64,000 nt of DNA from Allacma fusca (GCA_947179485.1 OX359247.1:33766801-33830800), one strand, 5' to 3'; positions 45,829 through 57,855 are shown, counted from the stretch's first letter. Notes: generated by a model not told the origin, from the sequence alone. Numbers and translations are program-made.

Positions 45829-48800
45829 ATGATTTCCCTCACAGCGTTTATATTATCTTCTGTCATTTGCTTCAGCATTTACTACCTTTTCTTCAAAAAC
45901 GATGGGAAAAATTACCCAAAAGGTATAGTCAATCTATTTAATATTATGGTAACTTAATGAATTTTGGTGGATATGTGTGTAGTGTGTACATATAACATAA
46001 GTAAATAATTCGAAGGTCGTGTATAGTATATAAATGAATTATGCTTGCTTTTCAACTATTTAATCATTTTAATAGTTAATAAATGAATAGTATACGTAAC
46101 TTTGGAAAGGGTAATTAATTATTGCTACAGTTTTTAATATCTGTATGTTACATTCATGCCTGTATTTCAACCTCATGTGAGAACAGGGCCCATTGGACTA
46201 CCTATTTTTGGAAATGTGTTCCAACTGAAAGGAGGCCAGTATAAACAGATATCAAAATGGGCTAAGGAGTATGGTCCTATTTATCAGATCAAACTAGGAC
46301 AAAAAAGGTAATTACATGTTAACACGGGCAGGATAGTTTAGAGATGTTTACTACAAACTTTTATGTACGCTTGCAAGGGCTACCGGCTTTTCATTATTTT
46401 TAGAAAACCAAACAAATAATTATCAATTAATTCTAAATGCTTCCTTTGACGATGCAAGAGTTTACAAACGAGTTTTATTATATAGAATGTAAGGAAATTC
46501 TTGTAAGAGTTTAAAAAAGGGAAACTTGCTAAATTTGGCAGAAAATATGCTTGTTGTAAGTGCAAAAGGGGATTTTGTACGAGCAGTAACTTTGATTAAT
46601 ATGTAATTATTATGGATTATATTAAAAACCACTACGATGACATAACTTTTGCTTCTTGAAAGGTCAAAAAGCATCTAAGTTATCAAACTCATATTCAATT
46701 TTAATTCAGGAGTGGTAAAGCAAGGGTCAAGGGTTTGGGGGAAATGTGGGCTGAAGGTACAGCTCTACTCGCCTCTACAGGATTACGAGGCGACGCTCGG
46801 AATCCATTCTTTTCATACCTGTGACAACTGCACTAATATTTTTAAAGGAGTTAAATTCAAGGGGAGAAAAAAATTCTTAAATTGTACTCAAATTTTGATT
46901 TAAATGCGATTTTTAAAATTTCATAAAAATTAACTTCGAACTTCAAACTATATGAAACATATACACTCCTGGAGGGATTAGAAACTCAAGGAGTTACTTT
47001 TCCTACTTGACTATTGTAAACAAACCCAGCTATTTAAAATATAAATTAATGAAACATTGAGTGTCAGTGACTCTAACACTAACATTTCTGTTTTCTTTGA
47101 AATTTTTTAGGACCTACGTTTTGTCAGATTTGAAGACTTTACGCGAAGTTCTTAGTGACTCAATCCATAATGACAAGCCTTACAATGAAATCTTTCGTGT
47201 ACTCCGAGATGGATTCCACGGTATGAAATTCTATTATGAATGAATGAATTCTAGTACTATGGATCTAGGATTTAAAATCTGATATGTATATACTGAAACT
47301 CCCGTAAACAAAAATTATTATAGGTGTGGTTTCGTCGTCCGGTCAAGAATGGGTTGAGCAGAGACGGTTTACTCTGCGTCATCTCCGAGATTTCGGGTTT
47401 GGGAAAATGGCTGGAGAAGAACTGATCATGTTTGAAGTCAACGACTTGCTTTCAAAATTTACAAAAGATGTTGGGAAACCAGTGTCTCTGAATAGAACAT
47501 TCAACATGGCTATCTTAAATACAGTGTGGACGATCACAACCGGAAATCGTTACCAGCAGGATGATCCCCGCCTTTGGTCAATATTTGATAAGTTAAAAGG
47601 GTACGACCGCAGAGAGACAATTCATTATAGTGTTTTTTATCCTAATCTAGTTTCCTGTTCTCATTAGCCATCTACTCTGCAGATTTGTAGTTAATTTTCA
47701 CGGCACGGCTCTTACAATAGTGTCTTTAGTTTTAAGTCTTAATTAATAACTGCGTACTTTTTTTACAACTTTAGTTTCCAACATAAAGTTGGGAGAACCC
47801 CTGCCATATTCTTCATACCCTCTTTAGCAAAAGCGTTTCCCAAAGCATTAGGTTGGAATGTACTACTGACGATGCTGAAAGAAATTAAAGGGATACTTCA
47901 AGACCATATTGACGAGCACCAGAAAACATATTCTGAAGATGGAGTTCCTAGAGATTTCATGGATGTCTACTTAGCTGAAATATACAAAACAACGGATACA
48001 AATTCAAGCTTTTACAAGGATCACGGAAGTAAATGACACTAGTGTATTATTGACATTGAATGATATGTTTGTGTAGGGAAGAACTTGCTAGTAAATCTTA
48101 ATCCTTTCTACTTATCAGTGCGGTCTTTGAGGGCAGTTATGACTGATTTTTTCATCGCTGGATCCGAGACTGTCTCAAACACTCTGTCCTGGTCAGTTTT
48201 GTATCTTTCGAAGTTCATGGAAGTACAGAAGAAATTACAGTCGGAGCTGGATAATGTAGTTGGAAGAAATCGTAGCCCATGTTTGTCAGATCGACCATCG
48301 TTAGTTCAAGGAACTGATATTAATTGTATGTAGTTGCAACAGCGGAGAGATACATATTTTAATTCAGTTGATTTTTTGCCCATAGGATGCCATACACTGA
48401 AGCAACGATTGCAGAAGTTTTGCGGTACTCATCAGTTCTTCCCAATGGTTTAAATCACGAAACTAATAAGGACAGTAAAATAATGGGGTATGACTGCCCC
48501 AAGGGTACTCAAATTATTGGAAACCTATACCACATCCATCATAACGAAGAATATTTCCCGGAACCTCAAAAATTCATGCCAGAAAGATTTCTGAGCAAGG
48601 ATGGGAAATCATTTAAGAAAATCGACGCCCTCATGCCTTTTGGACATGGAAAACGTGCTTGCTTGGGAGAAACTTTGGCTCGAGATGAAGTATTTTTATT
48701 CCTCACGTGTATGTTCCACAGATTTAGCTTCCGCTTAGCTGATGAAAGCAGGGATGTTTCAATTGAACCTGTACCAGCACCAATAATTGGTCCTCAAGAT

Positions 48801-48830
48801 TACAAAGTTGTAATGACTGAGAGAGATTAA
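45829..48830 (+). CDS. Cytochrome P450 (CYP2 clan), copy 3, intact
   Basis: Seven exons: 45829-45922, 46187-46307, 47111-47220, 47324-47600, 47775-48028, 48119-48299 and 48386-48830. All borders are GT/AG, coding sum 1,482 nt, 493 residues, the normal length for a microsomal P450. The N-terminus is a hydrophobic ER anchor, then a basic turn and a Gly-Pro hinge. WVEQR (C-helix, haem propionate contact), PRDFMDVYLAEI (CYP2-clan G/H region), AGSET (I-helix oxygen activation), EVLR (K-helix ExxR), PERF and FGHGKRACLG (haem Cys) are all present. It likely oxidises small hydrophobic substrates with NADPH-P450 reductase; the substrate is unknown. The start is the ATG conserved at the same place in all three copies. 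AATAAA at 49042-49047 may be the poly(A) signal. It is the only copy without a lesion. Confidence 0.92.
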
Positions 48831-49660
48831 CTGGTATTGACCGCAGTTTCAAACACTTCACTGGAACAAAGTCCTGCATACATACTATAATGGATTCTTA
48901 CAGATTAACATAACTATAAGTTATGGGACCGTAAATATGTAGGTATAATTGCATATGTCTTTCTAAATGGGATTTTTTCGAATGGTATAAAAAATTACTT
49001 ATTCATAATCTGTTTAATCAAGACATAATGTGACTTTAGCAAATAAATAGTTTTGTTGATTTTAAAGTTAGATTATCTAATACCACTAACAATCAAGCCA
49101 TCCGCCGAAGCGGATGGGATGTCGGGCAGCAATGAATTTTAATAATTGTAATAATTTGCATGCAATAATAATATTTTATATACAAATACCCTAGTAGTTC
49201 TATTTTTTGCAGTAATTACATAGAATTATTATATAAAAAACCAAAACATCTAAATCATCCTAACATGAAATGAGTTTAACCATAGTGTATAGATTTCAAT
49301 AGTGAAGTCACTAGCATATGCAATGGTGGGACTCGCCACTTAACTTTCTCAGAGTGGCGCTGCGAGCGTTTTTCGCTAGCTTCACAGTGATGACACATTT
49401 GAAAGCTACTAAAAACATACAAATATCAAAGTTTTTTAATGAAATTTTGGAATGTCTTGCATAGAATTCTTTATTTTTTCTCAGGTATGATTTCCAAGTA
49501 TAAAAATACTTCATAAAAATATTCAGCATGAATGCATACAAATGTACATACATAAAGACTAATAGAAACTTTTGATTTTGACACTGCTTACATTTTGTAA
49601 TTGCACTGAGTATCTCACAATTCTGCGAAAATAAATGGTCATTGACGATGCAAGTTCCCG
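48831..49660. other. P450 3' flank and non-coding stretch
   Basis: Holds the probable poly(A) signal at 49042. Nothing else recognised; short frames lack motifs. Confidence 0.4.
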
Positions 49661-49669
49661 TCACAATTC

Positions 49670-50234
49670 CTAAATCTGAAAAGTAGCTCCCACGCAGATG
49701 TTCATATCATTGACTCTTTCGATTAATTTTTCCAAGTCGGTAATGGTGAGGATAATCAATCCAGAATCTTCTGTCTGTACTGTCCACAAACCGGACGGGA
49801 GTTTTATTACAGAAGGGTCCGTTTTGAGTTCGCTGAATGGTGTACTCTTTAACTCCTCTTCGGATTCTATCATTTGCATTTTAATTTCCGCGAATAACCT
49901 TTTCTTCGGGGACTTCCTTTTTCCCGGCTTGTCATAATAGGATGGCAGTTGCAGGTTTGAGAATCGAGTTGGATTTGCGTCCGGCTTCAATGTCCACCTG
50001 GATCATGATGGTAATTTCACCTTTTCAACGTTTATTTCAATAAACTCTCCACTTTTTATTATGCTGGATTTCTCGAAATGTAAATAACAGACAGGACTTT
50101 TTGAAGTCGAAAGGAGTTTTTATGGGGATATTTTTAAGCCATGCCAACTTATCAGCTTGTTTTGGTGCTCCGTGTGAGAGTGTTTTTGTTCTGTTATAAC
50201 CCGAAGAACATCCCACAACAAAACACGACACCAT
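49670..50234 (-). pseudogene. THAP-domain protein, frameshift and stop
   Basis: The start at 50234 gives MVSCFVVGCSSG (first Cys pair), HGAPKQ and WLKNIP, then, after a one-base shift near 50095, the second half SPVCYLHFEKSS (Cys-x2-His-Phe). A TGA follows near 50005, then in the same frame about 106 codons to 49670 that are basic and then acidic, ending in an LPSGLW and coiled region. The THAP domain (C2CH DNA binding) is clear, and the downstream part resembles the linker of THAP9/P-element-type proteins, but no transposase core is present. Two lesions argue for a pseudogene. Unlike the frame at 710-949, the Cys spacing here is C-x4-C with a longer insert. Confidence 0.68.
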
Positions 50235-50399
50235 TTTATTTTCTTTAAAAACTTAATTACACATTTTAATCTTAAAAACTCCAGGACTCGTAATAAAGCA
50301 CATGTTGAGAACTGAAAGCCAAGCGAAAGACGCCTGAAGCGCTGTATGCGGAATGTTAAGCCAACAAGCTTCAAATTGTGCTGAGCTTATGCAGAGAGT

Positions 50400-51180
50400 G
50401 AGTACACTATTACAATCTATACACTATGGTTTAACTATCCGATTTGCCCCGTCTGATAATTGCTGTTTACAGTACAACATTTTGTAAATATCTATTTGTA
50501 GTAATTTCATTGCTGGAGTGTCTTTATTCAATTTGTGAAAGCAACATTAGCGCAATATCAGATCAGCAATTTTTTAAATTACGTTAGGGTGCCTGCAGGT
50601 CGGTTGTCAAAAAAGAAATTTCAGAATTGTTTTTAAGTTAATCTGATATTGCGCAGTTGATTGAATTGTTTTCTAAAATAGTTAAATCTTGTGATTAATA
50701 AAGGCTGGATAAATTTTAAATGGTGTCATTTTCATTTTGTAACCTATGCTTTTTAAATGGGATCTCCAATGAAAATGATACTTTTTAGAATTTAGCTAAC
50801 GATATGGTGCTTTTAAAATAGTAAATTAAACTATTTAAGCAGACCAAATGTTTGTTAGCCAACCTTGTTTTGAAATTATCTTAGTTAATATGCATTATGC
50901 TGGACAAGTTTACTAAACTTATTTGAACTGGCCACAATTTTTTTTGAATGGGCGCTTTGATTCTAGGAAAAGACGCGTTTCATAGTTGTATGCAATAACT
51001 AGCTGCACAACCCTAGTAAAAGTGAAGACAACGTACGGTAACATGATTTTTTAATTTAATTTTGCTTTACGAATTTTTTAAAAATAATTCTCTCTCCTAA
51101 TTTGAAAGAGTGGGGTATTGTCCCCAGTTTCGATCACTTCACTGGGAAAAAGTCATGCATTAACTATTAAAAACTTTTAT
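50400..51180. other. Non-coding stretch, nothing recognised
   Basis: AT-rich sequence between the THAP pseudogene and the tRNA-Arg segment, with no gene or bounded repeat. Confidence 0.4.
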
Positions 51181-52100
51181 CATGTAAATTGTCGACACTG
51201 CACTGGACGCAAGTACAGTACCACTCTTCTGTGCTTGCTCAAGTGTCACTGCCACTGCAGTCACAAAATTAATCTACAAAACTATAAACGATCCTGCCAG
51301 GATTCGAACCTGGAATCTTCTGATCCGTAGTCAGACGCGTTATCCGTTGCGCCACAGGACCGAGGAAGTGGTAAAGTTACAATTTTTTCACGTCCAAATC
51401 ATCACTAATAACCCAAATAAAAATTATTCGTATATACTTCGAATTTTTAGAATCAATGTTGTTTACTTTAGTTCCAACCTAACCAATATTATATCAGTAG
51501 GTAGTGTAGATACGATGTGCATACAAATGTATAAACTTAAATTATCTATTCACATATGTATGTAGCTTTGATGTATGCATAAGTATAGTAAACTTATTCA
51601 TACATTTGCAGCGGAGTCAGCTCATCTTATGGTCAATCATATCAACAAGTTTTTTGTAAGTAAAGAAATAGTCTTCCAACTGTCTACACCTCTGTATGTA
51701 CATACAGGCAAACCTGAATATCTTGTTTCGGAAAACTTTCAGCCAAGACTAATAAATGAATACTTGCACAAGTAGACTCCTCTAAATTTGTGCATGATTT
51801 TGTCTTCATACTTCAGTCGTACACTAACGTGCATACTTTACCGGTTGCCATGAAAAACAAATACATACATTTATACCTGCAGCGTCTGCATTTAAATGAG
51901 TTTAAAATGCCCCCGAATTTATATACTTCATGGCCATATGACTTTAATGTGAGATGCGAAGTAAATTGTTTTTGAAAAAAAATAATGCTATTATAATTTT
52001 GAAAAAGTTGCAAACGTGAATTTGCATTCTCCAGAGGGAGAATGACCATTTGCACTGTTTCTCAATATAACTAGCCCTTTGTGAAATCAATCCTATATTC
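51180..52100. repeat. tRNA-containing segment paralogous to 40030-40830
   Basis: Collinear blocks with the first tRNA locus on both sides of the tRNA, diverged in the non-coding parts. Homology appears to resume after 55740 (TTTGCTGGCTTT also at about 40848), which suggests that 52137-55586 is an insertion. Confidence 0.55.
51289..51361 (-). tRNA. tRNA-Arg(ACG), second copy
   Basis: Identical over 73 bases to 40131-40203, same strand. Flanks are also related (AACCCAAATAAAA.TATTCG, ATCAATGTTGTTTACTTT, then CTCCAGTTG-poor non-coding sequence), so this is a segmental duplicate in which only the tRNA has stayed identical. AAAA at about 51264 gives the pol III terminator on the minus strand. Confidence 0.97.
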
Positions 52101-52772
52101 TAGTGGCAATTACATTAAAGCACCCATTATATTATACAGGGTTGGTAGCCGTTTTTGAAAACCGTTTTTGCAAAACGTTTTTAACGAAAAAAGGAACAAC
52201 GGCTTGTGAAACGGTAAATCAATCGTGGGCAAACGAAATGCTAACCCTATAACCTTGTCTACGAATTGGCATGCTCTGTTGACTACCTACTTGCCTGTAA
52301 TAGATAATAATGTATTTTTTTCCGACTTGACACTCTACAAATAGGCAAAATTTTTGCCTACCTACTCTCCTAAATAGGATTAATGTTCTCCAACTTTTAC
52401 AGATTACAAATAAGTAAAACCATTGGCTAAATTTTCATAAATGAGCATTTTTTACCTTGGGTTACAGTCTAGAATTTGAAACGCTTTGGTTTAACTTGTT
52501 GCATCCTTGTAAAATATTGGTGGTAATTTGCTATTTTAGCTACCTTTTGCTAGTTTTAACTTGGTAGTATGTACATATTCCCTACCTATTTGCCTACCTA
52601 CGTGAAATTAGCATGCCTACCTTTTGCCTATATTCAAGTGGACACAAGTACCTAACCTATTTGCCTACCCTACATCGGGTAAAACGTTTTCAGTCTTGAA
52701 ACTTTGAATTTGGTACAGTACATGCAGCGAACCTTTTTATAGGCCTCTACAGTATTATTAGGTCTCTAAAAG

Positions 52773-53674
52773 TAAGGTTCTCAACGGATCGGATATATCC
52801 GAACGGATACGGATACGGATACGGATAGGATAAAACTGAAGATTATCCGATCCGATATTTATCCGAACGGATCGGTTTTGTCATTCCCATCCGAGAAAAA
52901 TCCCGGATAGGATCGGATACTGTCACATAAAATATCCGAACGGATCGGATGGCAACTTTTTGTTTTACGGATAATCCGCCGGATATCCGAGGATATCCGC
53001 GGATAAACGAATTTTTGAAAACATTGCGACCGCTCTAATATTTACTATCTGCTGCAATTACCGACAGGACATTAGTTCGACAATTTCTTAAAACGTTTGT
53101 ACTTTTTCCCTTTTGTTTTGTACTTAAAGTATTTATGTTATGGCCCGAAATTCAGTCATATTTTGAATTTCAGCTGCTTATTCTAGTTACCTGTTCTTAT
53201 AGGCTTCAACTTGTTAAAGGTTTCCAGTAAGTTAAATTATTTTTCGAGAATATATGATATGCGAAACAGAAAATTCTCAATTCTTAAATTATTTGTAGTA
53301 AATGTTTTGTCACGCAAACAAATGTATATGCACGGTTTCTTCTGTCATTACAATACGTTATAAGCTAACAGTATATTGTATTTAAAACTAAAAGCCAAAC
53401 TCGAGGATCAATTTCACCTTCTACAGTTGATTCGTGTATCCGCAGATAGGATCGGATATCCGCGGATAGGATCGGATAGATCCTTTTTCTTATCCGACCG
53501 CTTCGGATAGGATAAATACGTTATCCGAAAATTTACGGATAAGCTTCGGATAAGATAATTTTTAATCCGATGGAAGCGGATCGGATCGGATACGCTTCAG
53601 TTTTATCGGTAAAAATTCGGATCGGATAGGATACGGATAGGATAATGGAATTATCCTATCGGTTGAGAACCTTA
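52773..53674. mobile_element. hAT-like non-autonomous element (GGATCGGATA motif)
   Basis: 902 bp with 13-bp TIRs TAAGGTTCTCAAC...GTTGAGAACCTTA and a perfect 8-bp duplication TCTAAAAG (52765-52772, 53675-53682). Units ATCCGAACGGATA/GGATCGGATATCC crowd both ends. The paralogous position near 39930-39945 (GTAAAAGGAATAGTTC) is empty. The TIR resembles the GGTTCTCAACC ends of many hAT elements. Confidence 0.92.
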
Positions 53675-54228
53675 TCTAAAAGGACTAGTTCTTGTCAGAT
53701 ATGGACTGGTGGACGTGGAGTAATAATTACAAGCATTAATTTATTCGGCTTACACTTCCACTCATTTCAGGCAAATTTAAATCTGCCTACATCCTATCCT
53801 ACTTGTAGGGTAATTTAATGACAATTTCGTTAAATCAAACCCTAACAGAAAGCAAATGTATACGAAAACCAAAATAAAAACACAAACCGAAATATTTCAT
53901 CCGTTTTCGTTTTTGCTTACGTCCTGTTCGTCATACCCATGGCTCCCTCTCGTTACTGAACCTGTAAGCTTGTAAAACAGCAAGAAGGCAGGGAAACGGT
54001 TTTTAAACGTAACTATAAGTTAGACTCAATTAAGTAAGACCATAATATAAACGCTGCAAAAAATGCATTCCTCCTTTGACAAAAATTCAGGATTGTCTGT
54101 TGTAGAAATAAAGTATGCAACATCCAGTGGTAAATAAAAAATGGAGAGAGAAAAGGTCAGCACTGTTTTTTCAACACTTTCATACAACATTGAAGACACA
54201 TTCAACAAAACTGTAAAAGTCAAAAACT

Positions 54229-55501
54229 CGTGTCCGGCCAACTGCCACCCCCACAACTGCCACACCCACAACTGCCACACTCACAACTGCCCCAATAATT
54301 TTTTGCCACCGATCCAAAATTGCAAGCGGTAACAACTGCCACAAAACCAACTGCCACCCGGAGAACTGCCACAAGGCAATGCAAACAACAGCCTATGCTA
54401 AGTGATGTAGCAGAAACCAACACTCATGCAATGGCACTTACCATAGGATTTCGCCATGACACTTAGCATAGGATTTCGCCATGACACTTAGCATAGGATT
54501 TCGCCATGACACTTAGCATAGGATTTCGCCATGACACTTAGCATAGGATTTCGCCATGACACTTAGCATAGGATTTCGCCATGGCACTTAGCATAGGATT
54601 TCGCCATGACACTTAGCATAGGATTTCGCCATGACACTTAGCATAGGATTTCGCCATGACACTTAGCATAGGATTTCGCCATGACACTTAGCATAGGATT
54701 TCGCCATGGCACTTAGCATAGGATTTCGCCATGACACTTAGCATAGGATTTCGCCATGACACTTAGCATAGGATTTCGCCATGACACTTAGCATAGGATT
54801 TCGCCATGACACTTAGCATAGGATTTCGCCATGACACTTAGCATAGGATTTCGCCATGACACTTAGCATAGGATTTCGCCATGACACTTAGCATAGGATT
54901 TGTAATGACACTTAGCATAGAATTTGTAATGACACTTAGCATATGATTTGTAATGACACTTAGCATTAATTTTGCAATGACACTTAGCATTAGTTTTGCA
55001 ATGACACTTAGCATTAGTTTTGCAATGACACTTAGCATTAGTTTTGCAATGACACTTAGCATTACTTTTGCAATGACACTTAGCATTAGTTTTGCAATGA
55101 CACTTAGCATAGGTTTTTGCAATGACACTTAGCATTAGTTTTGCAATGACACTTAGCATTAGTTTTGCAATGACACTTAGCATTAGTTTTGCAATGACAC
55201 TTAGCATAGGTTTTTGCAATGACACTTAGCACAGGTTTTTGCAATGACACTTAGCATGGTTATTTTCAACGACCCTTTTCGATTTCAAATTTTTAAAAAT
55301 GTATTTACATGTAAATTAAGTTTGCACAAATGTGGTATAAGCGTAAGTGCTACAAACGTGATGTGGCAGTTGTGCGTGTGGCAATGGGTCTAAGTGGCAG
55401 TTGGGATTGTGACAGGTTTTGGTGGCAGTTGTGAATGTGGCAGTTCTCCGGGTGGCAGTTGTGATTGTGGCAGTTGTGGGGGTGGCAGTTGGCCTAGAAC
55501 C
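54229..55501. mobile_element. Foldback-like TIR element (CAACTGCCAC motif) with internal minisatellite
   Basis: The outer 140 bases on each side (54229-54372, 55363-55501) are inverted arrays of CAACTGCCAC units; GGCCAACTGCCAC lies near both ends, and CAAAAACT flanks both (54221-54228, 55502-55509), an 8-bp duplication. Between the arms lies a 25-bp minisatellite. No coding capacity. Confidence 0.75.
54431..55258. repeat. 25-bp minisatellite, about 33 copies in two blocks
   Basis: The unit ATGACACTTAGCATAGGATT plus TCGCC repeats about 19 times (54431-54900), nearly without variation; it then passes through GTA-type variants into a block ending AGTTTTGCA (54960-55258). The core ATGACACTTAGCAT is constant. 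Homogeneity of the left block suggests recent expansion. Frames across it are by-products. Confidence 0.95.
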
Positions 55502-55589
55502 CAAAAACTGATAACGAAAACACAAATATAATTTTAAAAACACAGACGCTAAAATCAAAACCATATTTTTCGGTTTTCCATCCCTGAAT

Positions 55590-56089
55590 TATATACTTAC
55601 AATTAGTACTCTAGTACTATTACAATAGTTGTACATTATTGTGGTAAATTTTCTCCTAGCTGCATGTTACATGAGGTTTTGTAAAAATCCCCGGAAAGAG
55701 TTATTAAAAATTAATGAGTTTAATAATGATAAATAATAAATCAGTTTGTTCCAGCTCCTTTTGCTGGCTTTATACCTTCACGACAGCTTTGTTGTGGCCT
55801 CAATCGTTGTACCTCTTCTTGTCTTGTATTAGTATCTGTTGTACTTTGTACTTACCGCCAAAATTATACATTGTGATTTCCCTACTACTATATAATTTGT
55901 AGAAGAAATACAGAACTCCAGAAGTATTATGTGTAGAACCTATTGTAATACATGGTTCGTTTGAACCGTCGTAGGAACCCCGATTCCAATTAGGATTTTG
56001 TTTACAGGTTATCAAAATTTCCACTTCTTAAATTTTTATAAAAATAGCTGAACTTGACCTATTTTTACTGTAGTTACCAAGAGATTCTA
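55590..56089. other. Non-coding stretch, nothing recognised
   Basis: AT-rich sequence between two mobile-element regions, with no gene. TTTGCTGGCTTT at about 55757 may continue the tRNA-locus paralogy. Confidence 0.35.
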
Positions 56090-56173
56090 CACTGGGGTGC
56101 AATGATGTTGGAACAAGATAAACTCTGAGACTCAGGGTCTAAATAATCTTGGAGTTTGGTACTTATCTATAGT

Positions 56174-57090
56174 CAGAGCTATGCAAAATACTTGGTCTTC
56201 GATGCCAAAATACAAAATAAAATACCGGAATTAAAATATGGAAAATACAAAATACAAAGTAAAATACCTCAGGTTACATTGCTAAAATACAAATAAAAAT
56301 ACAATACTTGGTAGAAAATTTAAAATACTCAAATACAAAATACTGTATTTTAAATACAATACTTTTCTTAAAATACCCACCTGATCCTCACTATTTTCGA
56401 TTTCTAGAACAAACTTTTTAAAACAGTCACTTCAAAGACTGCATTTAAGACATCTGTAGTACCAAATTGTTCAACGGTTGCCCAATAGGACAGTCCATTA
56501 TAATTATATTTTAAGTAGTTTTGACTGTTAATGAAGTAAGAAATTAATCTGAAATTTTTATTTATTAGTAAATAAATGTATTTTCGGAATAATTATTATA
56601 AAAAGGGGCTAGTAACTGAAAATTAAATCGAGTAGGTATTCGTCTTCGACGTATCTTAAATATAGTTGTTGAAGAGGCAAAATGGTCTGTGATGTAAAAA
56701 CCATTCGCACGTAGACCATTTCGCCTCTTCAACGACGATATATATAGTATCGAGAATCTGAACATGTTTGATGTAGCCAAGGGATTCATTCCGACGTATG
56801 TTATTCCAATGTGTAAAATTGAATTTTCACAGACATTGTACATCGTATAAGCTACATACAGTGTCAAAATCAGAAATCATACCAGTGAAAAGTATTTTGA
56901 GCAAAATACTTTATTTGAATTACATTTCATATTTCATTGAGAGTAAGTAAATACCAAATACTTTTGTACTTCCTGGCTCTCAAAATACTTGCTTACTGCT
57001 TACCAACTTTAAAATACTAAATACTAAATACTTTGTGGTCTGAAAATACGTATTTTAAAATACTGTATTTGAAAATACTGCATAGCTCTG
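56174..57090. mobile_element. hAT-like non-autonomous element (AAAATAC motif)
   Basis: 917 bp with TIRs CAGAGCTATGCAAAATAC...AAAATACTGCATAGCTCTG-type ends and a perfect 8-bp duplication TCTATAGT (56166-56173, 57091-57098). AAAATAC/GTATTTTA units fill both ends. The opposite arm of the Tc1 host has the single empty site (ACTAAAGATA near 59085). A 21-bp hairpin sits in its middle. Confidence 0.94.
56668..56733. repeat. 21-bp hairpin inside the AAAATAC element
   Basis: Arms 56668-56688 and 56713-56733 pair with one mismatch around a 24-base loop, and weaker pairing continues outwards for about 30 bases. The dimensions are like a miRNA precursor. No expression evidence. Confidence 0.65.
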
Positions 57091-57191
57091 TCTATAGTGC
57101 TTTTCTTGCTTTTATTCATTTTTATGCTGATTATAGATCTGCAAAAACATTTTTAAAAAATCATCGCTACGCGATTATTTGAGGCTTCGCG

Positions 57192-57743
57192 TAGGGTGAC
57201 GTCAGCCACCGCCGTCAAAGCAGGATGAATTTTGAGCGTTTTTCAAAGTTGCAGAATTTATTCAAAAAACTATCGGGTCGATTTCAGCAATATAAGCAAC
57301 AACCATTCCGATTTACATAAGCAATATTCACAAAAAATTCCGTTAAAATCGATTCAGTAGTTTTAGAGATAGCTGTCATTCGACTTGAAGTTCAAAATTT
57401 CAAGATTTTTTTTCGAAAAAACTACAAGGCCGATTTCAACAACATGATCAACAGCTATTACTATTTACATAAGCAATATTCACAAAAACTTTCATTGAAA
57501 TACATTCAGTAGTTTTGGAGATAACAGTCATTTGACTTGAAGTCCAAAATTTCAATAATTTTTTTCTCAAAGACTATCCGGCCGATTTCAACCAACTACG
57601 AACTTAGTTAGCCTTACGTTTGACACAAGTAATGTCCACAAAAAATTTCATTCAAATCGGACCATCGGTTTTTGCGTAATCGTGTGGAAAGACACACGGA
57701 CGTACGGACATGACTATTTTACTAGGGGGCTGACGCCACCCTA
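57192..57743. mobile_element. MITE with TAGGGTGACGTCAGCC ends
   Basis: Ends TAGGGTGACGTCAGCC and GGCTGACGCCACCCTA are inverted with one change. Inside, a unit of about 165 bases (GCCGATTTCAAC...CACAAAAA...TTCAGTAGTTTT) is repeated two to three times. A small CTACGCGA/TCGCGTAG foldback precedes the left end, so the exact border is unclear. It is absent from the opposite Tc1 arm. Confidence 0.65.
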
Positions 57744-57855
57744 AAAACGAACAAAAACGAAAAAGCATCCAATTATTCCTGTGCATTAGTGTTGGAACAA
57801 AAGAGAAAGATGGTTTTAAACGGGATAAAACTTCACAGCCCGTTTGACTAATAAG

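Larger units (their letters stand above)
52137..55586. mobile_element. Candidate large composite TIR element
   Basis: The left end CAGGGTTGGTAGCCG and right end (complement CAGGGATGGAAAACCG) are similar inverted termini followed by CCGTTTTTG/AAAACCG units. Flanks ATATTATA and AATTATAT are related but off by one. If real, it encloses the 52250-53830 paralogous segment and two further TIR elements. Suggestive only. Confidence 0.35.

Noticed and set aside
54838..55225. Overlapping repetitive frames on the minus strand in the 25-bp minisatellite, and a CRISPR-like look
   Set aside because: Frames follow the repeat in several phases, and there are no unique spacers between units, so neither a gene nor a CRISPR array.
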